From NCBI GenBank assembly GCA_964511015.1, contig CAZEDX010000026.1:1-53754 (forward strand): 53,754 nt of DNA, written 5' to 3'. The DNA comes from FEN-1099 sp964511015. Its GTDB lineage: Bacteria > Lernaellota > Lernaellaia > Lernaellales > Lernaellaceae. Under the pieces are notes generated by a model, which saw only the letters and a program-made list of their open reading frames with translations, was not told where the DNA came from and made no database searches. Shown one piece after another: positions 1 to 7,546 of the stretch. Position 1 is the stretch's first letter; every line of letters begins with the position of its first letter. Both the position numbers and the translations under genes were made by a program.

Positions 1-1515
1 GGCCAGCTCGATGCCGGTCCACTTGTTCGCGTCTTTCCAGAGGTCTTGCAGGAACAGGCCGGCCTTCTTGTTGTTCCACCATTCCTTGCCGAAATGTTTG
101 GTCAGGTAGGTGTCGAGCATGGCCTCGAGGTAGAAGGCCTGGGCGTAGTCGGCGGCGTAGAGCAGCGCGTCGAGGTCGGACAGGTAACGCGTCGATTCGT
201 CGTCGTTGAGCTGGAAGCCGTAGGCGCGGCTGAGCCAATACTGGTAGCGCTGCTGCGGGTTTTCGACACCGCGGTGGAATTCGTCTTCGTACAGCACTTT
301 GGCCAGATAGCGGCGCGCCATGTAGAACTTCGACAGCGCGGCCTGGCGGCGGAACTGCTTGCGTTCGGCCGGCGACATCTTGGTGTTCGCGGCGAGCCAC
401 GCCTCGCGTTCGGTCATCGACTCGAACAGGTAGGCGTAGGTTTCGGTCACGGCGTTCGGGCCGAGCTGCTGGAATTCCCAGATCGGCGTGCGGCCGCTGG
501 CGAAATGCAGCGCATGGCCGAATTCATGGTACAGCGCGGCGTAGTCGTCGAGGCCGCCGATCGGCTTGATGGTCATGCGCACATCTTCCGGCACGCGGAT
601 GGCGAAGCACGCCGCGCGCGGTACCTTGTTCGGCAGCGGCTCGTCGTGCACCAGTACCCGCTTGCGCGCCGTCTCGCCCAGGCCCAGACCGTCAAACACG
701 CGCATCGCCGAGGGCATCAGGTTTTCCTTGGTGAAGAACGGATCGAACTTCTTGGCCGAGAGCAGGCGCGAGATGTCGCTGCGCCGGAATTCGCCGCGCG
801 GGATATCGCTGATCTCATCGAATAGCTTGGTGTAGACCTTTTCCGTCAGGTCGAGGAACTCGCGGCCTTTCGCCATCAGATCGTTCAGGTCGAACATCTT
901 GGCCGAGACGGCCAGCGTGAGGTAGTCCGGATAGCCCAGTTCCTTGGCCAGCCGGTGGCTCTTGTCGGCCACACGGCCGAGCACCACCGAGTTCAGCAGC
1001 CGGAAGATGCGGTACTCCTCGGCGCCGAGTTGCGCGCGCTTGGCGCGGTCGGGTTCGTTGGCCATCAGGCGATGCAGTTCGCGATACGGGATCAGCTTGC
1101 CGTCGACCAACACCGTCGCCTGCGACTCGAGATCGAAGGCGATGTCGTTGAGTTCGGCGGTCTGGTTACCGATGTACTCCGCCTCGAGGTAGTGCAGGAA
1201 AAACTCGAGAGCGCGCTTCTGTTCCGGATCCTGCTCCGCTTCCCACGCCGCGCGGATCATCTTGATCGACTTGGCGGTGAACAGGTATTCGAACTTGCGG
1301 TAGAGCGAAGCCTGGTCGCTGGCCTCGCCGAAGACGTAGCTCTTCCAGCCCATCTCCGCCTGCTGCAACACCAGTTCCTTCGCCGCGGCGCGCAACCCGG
1401 CGACCGAATCGGGGTCCGGCGCGGGCGCGGCGCCTTGGCCCAGCACCAGCGGCACGGCGGTCAGGCAAAACACCAGTGCAACGAACAAGAACAGACCATA
1501 TCTGCGCTGTATCAT
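1..1515 (-). CDS. Exported M3/M2-like zinc metallopeptidase (3' end cut by window edge)
   Basis: The frame is open from an ATG at 1515 to the left edge: 505 codons with no stop. The product starts with a basic n-region and a hydrophobic segment ending near VLGQG, a signal peptide, so it acts in the periplasm or outside. The zinc motif HEFGH lies at residues 330-334 and is followed by ALH as in M3 oligopeptidases. A Glu in VTETYAY, 24 residues after the second His, is the likely third zinc ligand. It is a clear paralogue of the metallopeptidase at 5060-6652, with motifs at almost the same positions; that copy is 530 residues, so about 25 codons are missing here. Oligopeptide hydrolysis is inferred from the family. 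M2 (ACE-like) is the alternative assignment. Confidence 0.85.
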   Translation of the reverse strand, partial: MIQRRYGLFLFVALVFCLTAVPLVLGQGAAPAPDPDSVAGLRAAAKELVLQQAEMGWKSYVFGEASDQASLYRKFEYLFTAKSIKMIRAAWEAEQDPEQKRALEFFLHYLEAEYIGNQTAELNDIAFDLESQATVLVDGKLIPYRELHRLMANEPDRAKRAQLGAEEYRIFRLLNSVVLGRVADKSHRLAKELGYPDYLTLAVSAKMFDLNDLMAKGREFLDLTEKVYTKLFDEISDIPRGEFRRSDISRLLSAKKFDPFFTKENLMPSAMRVFDGLGLGETARKRVLVHDEPLPNKVPRAACFAIRVPEDVRMTIKPIGGLDDYAALYHEFGHALHFASGRTPIWEFQQLGPNAVTETYAYLFESMTEREAWLAANTKMSPAERKQFRRQAALSKFYMARRYLAKVLYEDEFHRGVENPQQRYQYWLSRAYGFQLNDDESTRYLSDLDALLYAADYAQAFYLEAMLDTYLTKHFGKEWWNNKKAGLFLQDLWKDANKWTGIELA

Positions 1516-1587
1516 GGCAGCCTCCGTTTGGGGGGTTGGGAGGGGTGATTATGGCTCAGAAGGCCCCGGCGGGGCAAGACGCGGCGG

Positions 1588-2043
1588 CTACCGCCGTTTC
1601 AGCGCGCGGCGCATTTCGCGGTCTTCCTCGCGCTTGCGGATCGTCTCGCGCTTGTCGGCCTTCTGCTTGCCGCGGGCCAGCGCGATCTCGACCTTGGCGC
1701 GGCCCTCTTTGAAGTACAGGCGGATCGGCACGCAGGTCAAGCCGCGTTCGGCGATCTTGCTGTCGAGTCGGCGGATTTCGCGTTTGTGCAGCAGAAGCTT
1801 GCGGCGGCGGCGGGGGTCGTGGTTCATGCGGTTGCCGTGGGAGTAGTGCTCGATGCTCACGTCGACCAGCCAGGCCTCTCCTTTCTGTACGTCGACGAAA
1901 CCGTCGGTCAGATTACAGCGGCCCCCACGCAACGCCTTGACCTCGGTGCCGGTCAACGCCAGTCCCGCCTCGAGCCGATCGAGCAACTCGTAGTTGTACC
2001 CGGCTTTGCGGTTGGCGGCTATGGTCTTCTCACCCTCGCCCAT
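1588..2043 (-). CDS. smpB: SsrA-binding protein SmpB
   Basis: SmpB binds tmRNA and delivers it to stalled ribosomes for trans-translation. The 151-residue product has the family core: NRKAGYNYELLDRLEAG, LTGTEVKALRGG, the NL.DGFV strand, and a basic C-terminal tail (DKRETIRKREEDREMRRAL) that folds in the mRNA channel. The start at 2043 was chosen because the protein begins MGEGEKTIAANRKA as expected and has an AAAGGGG ribosome site upstream. The open frame extends about 68 codons further upstream, but that part resembles no SmpB. It is divergent from trxC. No ssrA RNA gene was seen in the window. Confidence 0.96.
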   Translation of the reverse strand: MGEGEKTIAANRKAGYNYELLDRLEAGLALTGTEVKALRGGRCNLTDGFVDVQKGEAWLVDVSIEHYSHGNRMNHDPRRRRKLLLHKREIRRLDSKIAERGLTCVPIRLYFKEGRAKVEIALARGKQKADKRETIRKREEDREMRRALKRR

Positions 2044-2158
2044 ACGTTTCCCCTTTGGCGTGCCGGACTGTAACAATGCCCGGCGCGCGCGGCAAGGCGG
2101 GGCAACCTTGTGCGGCGGCAACCGATGGTTAAATTTTGCTACTGACAGGAGGACGCGC

Positions 2159-2593
2159 ATGAGCGAGACCGTCCGTTGCCCCGCATGCGGTTCGCCCAAC
2201 CGGGCGCCGCTGGAGAAAATCGCCGCCGGCCAAGCGCGGTGCGGCATGTGTCACGCCACCCTGCATTCGCCGGAGACGCCAATCGACACGACCGACAAAC
2301 TCTTCGCCGCCGAGGTGCTGCAAAGCCAGTTGCCGGTGCTGGTGGACTTCTGGGCCGCCTGGTGCGGACCGTGCAAGATGATGGCGCCGGTGCTCGCGCA
2401 ATTCGCCGCGCGCCACGCCGGGCGGATCAAGGTGGTCAAGCTAAATACCGAGGATTTTCCGCAGGTCGCCGCGCCGTACAACGTGATGTCGATCCCCAAC
2501 CTGAAACTGTTCAAGAATGGCCAGGTGGTCAAAGAACTGGTTGGCGCACGGGGGTTGGCACAGCTTGAAAGCGAGCTGGCCGGCTGGCTGTAG
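2159..2593 (+). CDS. trxC: Thioredoxin 2 (zinc-ribbon thioredoxin)
   Basis: The 144-residue product joins an N-terminal zinc ribbon (CPAC near residue 7 and CGMC near residue 28) to a thioredoxin fold with active site WCGPC and the cis-Pro loop MSIPNLKLF. This is the TrxC layout and length. It should reduce protein disulfides in the cytoplasm, and the zinc finger makes the family redox-responsive. The start follows a strong ACAGGAGG site. It is one of two thioredoxins in the window; the other is at 30445-30759. Confidence 0.95.
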   Translation: MSETVRCPACGSPNRAPLEKIAAGQARCGMCHATLHSPETPIDTTDKLFAAEVLQSQLPVLVDFWAAWCGPCKMMAPVLAQFAARHAGRIKVVKLNTEDFPQVAAPYNVMSIPNLKLFKNGQVVKELVGARGLAQLESELAGWL

Positions 2594-2865
2594 CGCCCCC
2601 GCCCAGACGACAAAAATCTGTCTTTGTTCTGTCGGCATTTTGATGCTTGTTGACATTTTTTTGCCCATCCTGATCGATTCACGGCGGTCTGTCGGCTTTC
2701 TTTCGGCACCACCGGACAGACAATCGGCCACTTAGTGCCAAAATATTTTCAATAATTTCAATAAGTTGAATATATATCGTCTTTATACGAAAAAAAACGT
2801 TTGTGAGGCGGGAACTTGGCAAGGAACTTGCGAGTCTAACCGGGTGGAAGGTAGGGAGCGCCAAA
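2594..2865. other. AT-richer intergenic stretch
   Basis: 272 bases without a convincing gene. It is visibly richer in A/T than its surroundings, especially 2735-2800. It holds an imperfect inverted repeat (GTCTGTCGG at 2687-2695 and CCGGACAGAC at 2712-2721) with no T-run after it. A TTGACA occurs at 2650-2655 but has only a poor -10 (ATCGAT) at 17 bp. The stretch probably carries the promoter of the small gene downstream, but I cannot assign one firmly. Confidence 0.4.
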
Positions 2866-3147
2866 ATGGTCGTATCGCTCGATTACCGCAGTGAAAAGGA
2901 ACATGCCGTGAACAGGCGGTTGAGCGACATTTTGCGTCAGTCGATTGCGACTCTCGATCCGGGAGCGCGTCGAGTGCTGCTGTATGCTCTGGAAAGCCGC
3001 GCGGCGTCGGTACCCGACCCGTTTGCTCCGGACACCTTGCACCTGAGCTACCTGGTCGAGGCGTGGTCTTTGTACTTCGAGGTGCTCACCCCGAGTGAAC
3101 GTCACGATCTGATGGATCAATTGCGGCTCGATCTCAATCAGGCCTGA
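2866..3147 (+). CDS. Small hypothetical protein
   Basis: Not recognised. The 93-residue product is mostly helical and charged, with no membrane segment or signal peptide. It contains RRLSDILRQSIATLD and ends in LTPSERHDLMDQLRLDLNQA. The ATG at 2866 was chosen because GTAGGGAG stands 7-8 bases upstream; an in-frame ATG at 2803 would add 21 residues but has no better site. Its last 10 bases overlap the end of the convergent membrane-protein gene. Possible roles include a small regulatory or adaptor protein, but nothing in the sequence decides this. Confidence 0.6.
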   Translation: MVVSLDYRSEKEHAVNRRLSDILRQSIATLDPGARRVLLYALESRAASVPDPFAPDTLHLSYLVEAWSLYFEVLTPSERHDLMDQLRLDLNQA

Positions 3148-4958
3148 GCCGGCGCGGTCGGCTGACCGCCTCCCCCAGCAACGTCGTCGCCTTTCGGCTT
3201 GCGCTGTAGCTTCGTGCGCAGGGCGACAAACGTTTCGCGCCACGCCGGCAGGTCCTCAATGATGTAGCTGCCGGCCAGGAAGATGAACAAGCCGAAGAAC
3301 AGAAACGTGATCGGCATGAAGTAGGCGTACGCGTCTTTGCTCTCCTGCGCGACGAAAGTGTAGTAGATCGGCGACAGGGACAACAGGAAGATGTCGATCA
3401 GAATCAACCGCCAGCGCGAACGGTCGGTCGCCGAAAGCAGGAAAAGCATGCCGATCAGCGCCCAGTAATAGCGCGATAGCACCAGGATGGTGAAGATGAA
3501 CATGTAGCTGAGTAGGAACGCGTCGTCCCGATTTCGCCGCATCACGGCCGCCAGGAAAAGAGCCAGCAGGGCGAACTGCGAGAAACGGTACAGCGCCTTT
3601 TGTTTCTCGAAGGACTTGCCGCGCGGGTCGCCTTGCGCGATGCGCGGGGTGGACAAGTCGTCGATGAACATATGCTTCAGGCCGATGCGCTTCGGACCCA
3701 GGTAATGCTTGGCCGTGTGGAAGCGGATGTCGGTGTAGAAGTCGGTCCAGGCCGAGAAACCGCGGCGGTTCCAGGTGCCCATGTAGAAGAACAACAGGCA
3801 CCATGCGCCGAAGAACAGGAACATGGCTAGCAGCTTGCGGTCCATCTTCCGCGTTTTGATCCAGTCGACCACCCACAGCAAGCCAGGGCCAGCCAACAGA
3901 AAGATGGGGAAGATGCGCGTCATTGCGGCGTAGGCCAAAAACGGCGCCGCCGCAAGGTAGCGGCCCCTGTGGAACAAGCAGAAAGAGATGACCGTGGCGC
4001 AATACCAGTCATAGCGGATGAAGCCGGCCACGGTGTAGTTGTCGTTGAGCGTGATGATCAGAAAGAATATGGCCGAGACGATGCCCCAGCGGGGCCCAAA
4101 GACAATGGCGACCACGATGAAGGTGATCAGCAACATGATCTGGTCGAGCCCGAGCACAAACAGGCGCGACCAGTAGTTCTGCAGCGGGAAGTGGTTGGCC
4201 AGGAAACTGCCGATCGTGTTCCAGAACGGCGTACCGTTGTAGCCGTGGTCGGTCAGCATCTTTTGCCATTGGCTGAACGACTGAAACGGCTCGAAAAAGA
4301 CCAGATCGGCCTTGAATTCCTCCCACCGTTCGGGCGAGAAGTCGTTGCGTCCTTCGATGTACTTCATCGACTCGGCGCGCGGCCGCACCTTGTATTCGTA
4401 CAAGTCGTTGACCATCGTTACTTGATCGAGAAAGTGCGTGGTTTCTTCGTCGGCCTTGAGGGTATAGGCGTATTGCAGCTTGCGGTCCATCTCATCGAAG
4501 TACTTGGATCCGAAATAGTAGTGATAAACGTTCCAGGCCTGAATGAACTTCCCTTGCAACAGTTCCCTGGTATCGCGGTAGCTCTCGGCATGGAAGGCGG
4601 CCAACAACAACAGCGCGAGCAAGCCGTTGATCGCCCATTGGATCTGCCAGCGCTTTTTCGCCACCAGCCAGCCGGCGATCAGCAGCGCCGCCGTGTAGAA
4701 GGCGATGCCGATCTTGACCGTGTTCTTGCTGCACCGCTCATCGAGCACGTAGCGCGAGAGCGGGAACTTCAGCCCCTTGCCGATTTCGCGGAACGTGTCC
4801 CCCGTACCCCCAAGGTGACGGAATTCCATCAGCCACGGAAACAGAAAAGTGACGGCGAACAACACACCGATCGCCACCGCCACCCAGATGCGGCGCTGCC
4901 GCCACCAGACCAGTGGCTTGGATGCCGGTTGTTCCATTGCGGGCGTGTTTTCCGCCAT
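3138..4958 (-). CDS. Polytopic membrane protein, GT-C glycosyltransferase-like
   Basis: The product has 606 residues and about ten or more hydrophobic helices. One helix lies near residues 25-45. A soluble periplasmic-looking segment (about 100-240) is rich in aromatic and charged residues, and a dense membrane region fills the rest. The basic tail ends KPKGDDVAGGGG. The layout resembles GT-C/DUF2029-type polyprenyl-phosphate sugar transferases, but no certain catalytic motif was identified, so the activity is inferred. The ATG at 4958 has an AAGGA site 7 bases upstream; a longer frame to 5018 adds a non-conserved leader. It overlaps the convergent small gene by 10 bases. Confidence 0.65.
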   Translation of the reverse strand: MAENTPAMEQPASKPLVWWRQRRIWVAVAIGVLFAVTFLFPWLMEFRHLGGTGDTFREIGKGLKFPLSRYVLDERCSKNTVKIGIAFYTAALLIAGWLVAKKRWQIQWAINGLLALLLLAAFHAESYRDTRELLQGKFIQAWNVYHYYFGSKYFDEMDRKLQYAYTLKADEETTHFLDQVTMVNDLYEYKVRPRAESMKYIEGRNDFSPERWEEFKADLVFFEPFQSFSQWQKMLTDHGYNGTPFWNTIGSFLANHFPLQNYWSRLFVLGLDQIMLLITFIVVAIVFGPRWGIVSAIFFLIITLNDNYTVAGFIRYDWYCATVISFCLFHRGRYLAAAPFLAYAAMTRIFPIFLLAGPGLLWVVDWIKTRKMDRKLLAMFLFFGAWCLLFFYMGTWNRRGFSAWTDFYTDIRFHTAKHYLGPKRIGLKHMFIDDLSTPRIAQGDPRGKSFEKQKALYRFSQFALLALFLAAVMRRNRDDAFLLSYMFIFTILVLSRYYWALIGMLFLLSATDRSRWRLILIDIFLLSLSPIYYTFVAQESKDAYAYFMPITFLFFGLFIFLAGSYIIEDLPAWRETFVALRTKLQRKPKGDDVAGGGGQPTAPAQA

Positions 4959-5059
4959 CGGTGTCCTTGTTGTTTTGTGGTCCGCACTCCGCGCCGCGGG
5001 CGATGCATGGTACCCCAAGGCGGCCGCCGGGAAAAGGCCGCCGCCCGGCCCGCCGGCGG

Positions 5060-6652
5060 TCAGTCGATCGACACGCGTTTGGTGATCTGGTCGATCAGCC
5101 GTTGCGGGCCGATGTCCGGGTAACCCAACAACTGCGCCAGTTCGTCGCCGCCGTAGAAGCTACCGCTTTGCCATAGGCCTTTGAGGAAGTCGCCGGCTTC
5201 GGGTTTCATGAACCAGTCGTCGCCGAACTTCTGCGCCAGGCGCGCCTGCAGCATGGCTTCCAGCATCCAGGCCCGCAGGTAGTCGGCGCTGTAGAAGAAA
5301 TCGTCGATGTCGGTCAGGTAGCGCAGGCCGTCGTTCTCGTCGAGCTTCAGGTTGTAAGCGCGGCCGAGTTGCTCGCGGTAGATTTTCTGCGGATCGGGCG
5401 CGCCGCGGTGCAGTTCGATCTCATACAGAAACTTGCCGCAGTACCGGCGCACCATATACAGCTTGATGAACGCGGTGTAGCGCACGTCGAGCGGCAGATC
5501 CTTTTTGTCCATCTCCAGGAACTTTTCGGCGAACAGACGGTTTTCCATCATGCCGTGGAACAAGAAAGCATAGGTTTCGGTGGTGACGTTGTCGCCGAGC
5601 TGCTGGAATTCCCAATAGCCGGTGGTGGTGTTGGCGAAGTGCTGCGCGTGACCCATCTCGTGCCAGAACGCATCGTAGTCGTCCTGCCCGCCGTGCGGCT
5701 TGATCGTCACGCGCACGTCTTCGGGCACGATCAGCGGGAAGCACGCCGCGCGCGGGTTCTTCTTCGGCCGCGCTTCGTCATCGACTTTGATCCGGTCCAG
5801 CGACAGGCCCATGCCGTTCAGGAAGCGGGTCATGCGGGGCATCATCTGGTCGCCGGGGAAATACTTCTCGTACCGCACGTTCTTGAACAGGCGCGGCAGG
5901 TCGCAGCGGCGCAGTTTTTCCGCCGGGAAATTGAGCTGGAACGGCGCCGCCCAGCGCACCAGATTCTGGAACAGCTTGTCGGTGTCGGCCAGGAACTGCC
6001 GGCACACGGCGGCGAAAGCGGGCAGATCGGCGTGGCGCAACTGGCCGGACAGCGCATTGTAGTCGGCGAAGCCCAGTTCTTGCGCCAGCCGCTGCATGCG
6101 CTCCTCGCGCGTCTGCAGCATGCCGTTGGCCTTGCGCAGAATCGGATTGACCGCGTCGGACAGCTCCTGCCGCTTGTTGTAGTCGGCCTCGTTTTGCAGC
6201 AGTCGCGAAAACTCGTAATAGGAGTAGGTCTGGTCGCCGTATTCGAACTGCGCATCGGACAGGTAGTTGTCCACCTCGTCGCTCAGCTTGGCCACACGCA
6301 TGTTGACCATTTCCGACAACACATACAGCCGGAAGAACTCGATCGCCTTCTTCTGCGCCGGTTCCTCCGTCGCGGCGATGGCGTCTTCGAGCTGCTTCAC
6401 TGTGGTCATCGAGAACAGCTTTTCGTGGCCTTCGTACGTGGCCGCGATGTCCACTTGCTCGCCGGTGGTGTAACGTTTCCAAGACAGGCTCTGCTGCTCG
6501 AGCACGAGCTGCCGCGCCTCTTCGCGCAACTCCGTAATGGCGGGGAAGTTATAACGCGACTGCGCCGACGGCGTTTCGGCCTGCGCGATCATCGCGCAGG
6601 CCAGGGCCAACACGAGCAAACCAGCGATCAACAACCAAAACTTGCGCGACAT
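5060..6652 (-). CDS. Exported M3/M2-like zinc metallopeptidase
   Basis: The 530-residue protein has a signal peptide (MSRKFWLLIAGLLVLALAC..., cleavage after about residue 25) and a mostly helical body. The zinc site is HEMGH (331-335) followed by AQH, with the likely third ligand E359 in VTTETYAF. The body around the site (PEDVRVTIKP, DDYDAF.HE.GHA.HFA, YWEFQQLG) closely matches the gene at 1-1515, so the two are paralogues. It is predicted to trim oligopeptides in the periplasm. The start at 6652 follows GGGGAGGGG; a longer frame to 6709 lacks a signal-like start. M2 carboxydipeptidase is the alternative family. Confidence 0.88.
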   Translation of the reverse strand: MSRKFWLLIAGLLVLALACAMIAQAETPSAQSRYNFPAITELREEARQLVLEQQSLSWKRYTTGEQVDIAATYEGHEKLFSMTTVKQLEDAIAATEEPAQKKAIEFFRLYVLSEMVNMRVAKLSDEVDNYLSDAQFEYGDQTYSYYEFSRLLQNEADYNKRQELSDAVNPILRKANGMLQTREERMQRLAQELGFADYNALSGQLRHADLPAFAAVCRQFLADTDKLFQNLVRWAAPFQLNFPAEKLRRCDLPRLFKNVRYEKYFPGDQMMPRMTRFLNGMGLSLDRIKVDDEARPKKNPRAACFPLIVPEDVRVTIKPHGGQDDYDAFWHEMGHAQHFANTTTGYWEFQQLGDNVTTETYAFLFHGMMENRLFAEKFLEMDKKDLPLDVRYTAFIKLYMVRRYCGKFLYEIELHRGAPDPQKIYREQLGRAYNLKLDENDGLRYLTDIDDFFYSADYLRAWMLEAMLQARLAQKFGDDWFMKPEAGDFLKGLWQSGSFYGGDELAQLLGYPDIGPQRLIDQITKRVSID

Positions 6653-6689
6653 GATTCCCCTCCCCGTCGTACGTGGGATGAGTTGGAGG

Positions 6690-7445
6690 TCAGATGGTCG
6701 AACCGCCATCGACCACCAACGTGTGACCGGTAACGAAATCGGATTCGGGGGCGGCCAGCCAAGCCACCGCGCCGACGATATCCTTCGGTTCCGCCAAGCC
6801 GGCGAGCGCCTGCTTGGCCAGCGCGGCTTTCAGAATGTCATCGGTGCTCCACAGCACTTGGCTGAAATCGGTCTTCACCAGGCCCGGCGCCACGGCGTTC
6901 ACGCGAATGCCGAAGGTGCCCCACTCGGCCGCCAGCACGCGCGTCAGCATCAGCAGCGCCGCTTTGCTCACCGAGTAACAGCCCATGCCCGGCGACGGGT
7001 GCAGGCCGGCCGTGCTGGCGATGTTGATGATCTTGCCGTACTTGGCTTTCTGCATCGTCTCGAAGCACGCCTTGGCCAGCAGGAACGATCCGTACAAGTT
7101 GACGTCCATGATCTTCTGCAGCGCCGACAGCTCCGCGAACATGATCGGCCCGAAGATCGGGTTGGTCGCCGCGTTGTTGACCAGCACGTCAATGCGGCCG
7201 AACGCGGTCAGCGTCTGGTCGACCAACGGCTTGATCTGGTCGGCCTGGCCCACGTGGGTCGCCACGACCAGCGCCTCGCCGCCGGCAGCTTTGATCTCGT
7301 CGGCTACCTTCTGCAACGCCGGCGCCTTGCGCGAGGCCAACACGACCTTCGCGCCGTCGGCCGCCAGCCGCAACGCAATGTCCTTGCCAATACCCCGGCT
7401 CGCGCCGGTGACAATCGCTACCCGATCCGCCAATGGCTTGCTCAT
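6690..7445 (-). CDS. Short-chain dehydrogenase/reductase
   Basis: A classical SDR of 251 residues. The cofactor loop TGASRGIG is at 13-20, NNAA at 90-93, and the catalytic residues are N116, S144, Y157 and K161 in YSVSK. ASRK after the second strand suits NADP(H) better than NAD(H). The C-terminus VTGHTLVVDGGSTI is typical of FabG-like enzymes. The substrate cannot be read from sequence; roles in fatty-acid, alcohol or sugar oxidoreduction are possible. It is followed 37 bases later by the metallopeptidase gene on the same strand, so the two may share a transcript. Confidence 0.93.
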   Translation of the reverse strand: MSKPLADRVAIVTGASRGIGKDIALRLAADGAKVVLASRKAPALQKVADEIKAAGGEALVVATHVGQADQIKPLVDQTLTAFGRIDVLVNNAATNPIFGPIMFAELSALQKIMDVNLYGSFLLAKACFETMQKAKYGKIINIASTAGLHPSPGMGCYSVSKAALLMLTRVLAAEWGTFGIRVNAVAPGLVKTDFSQVLWSTDDILKAALAKQALAGLAEPKDIVGAVAWLAAPESDFVTGHTLVVDGGSTI

Positions 7446-7494
7446 TTTCTCGCTCCCTCAACGTGAATTTGGACGCCGGATGTTAGCACGGATT

Positions 7495-7524
7495 CAGCGG
7501 CGGACAAATACGAGAGCGCCGCTG
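7495..7524 (-). terminator. Hairpin downstream of the Asp-rich lipoprotein gene
   Basis: Perfect 8-bp inverted repeat CAGCGGCG / CGCCGCTG with a 14-base loop, lying 23 bases beyond the lipoprotein stop on the minus strand. There is no T-run after it, so intrinsic termination is uncertain; it may stabilise a 3' end. Confidence 0.35.
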
Positions 7525-7546
7525 TATGTCCGGTGACTACTGATTG

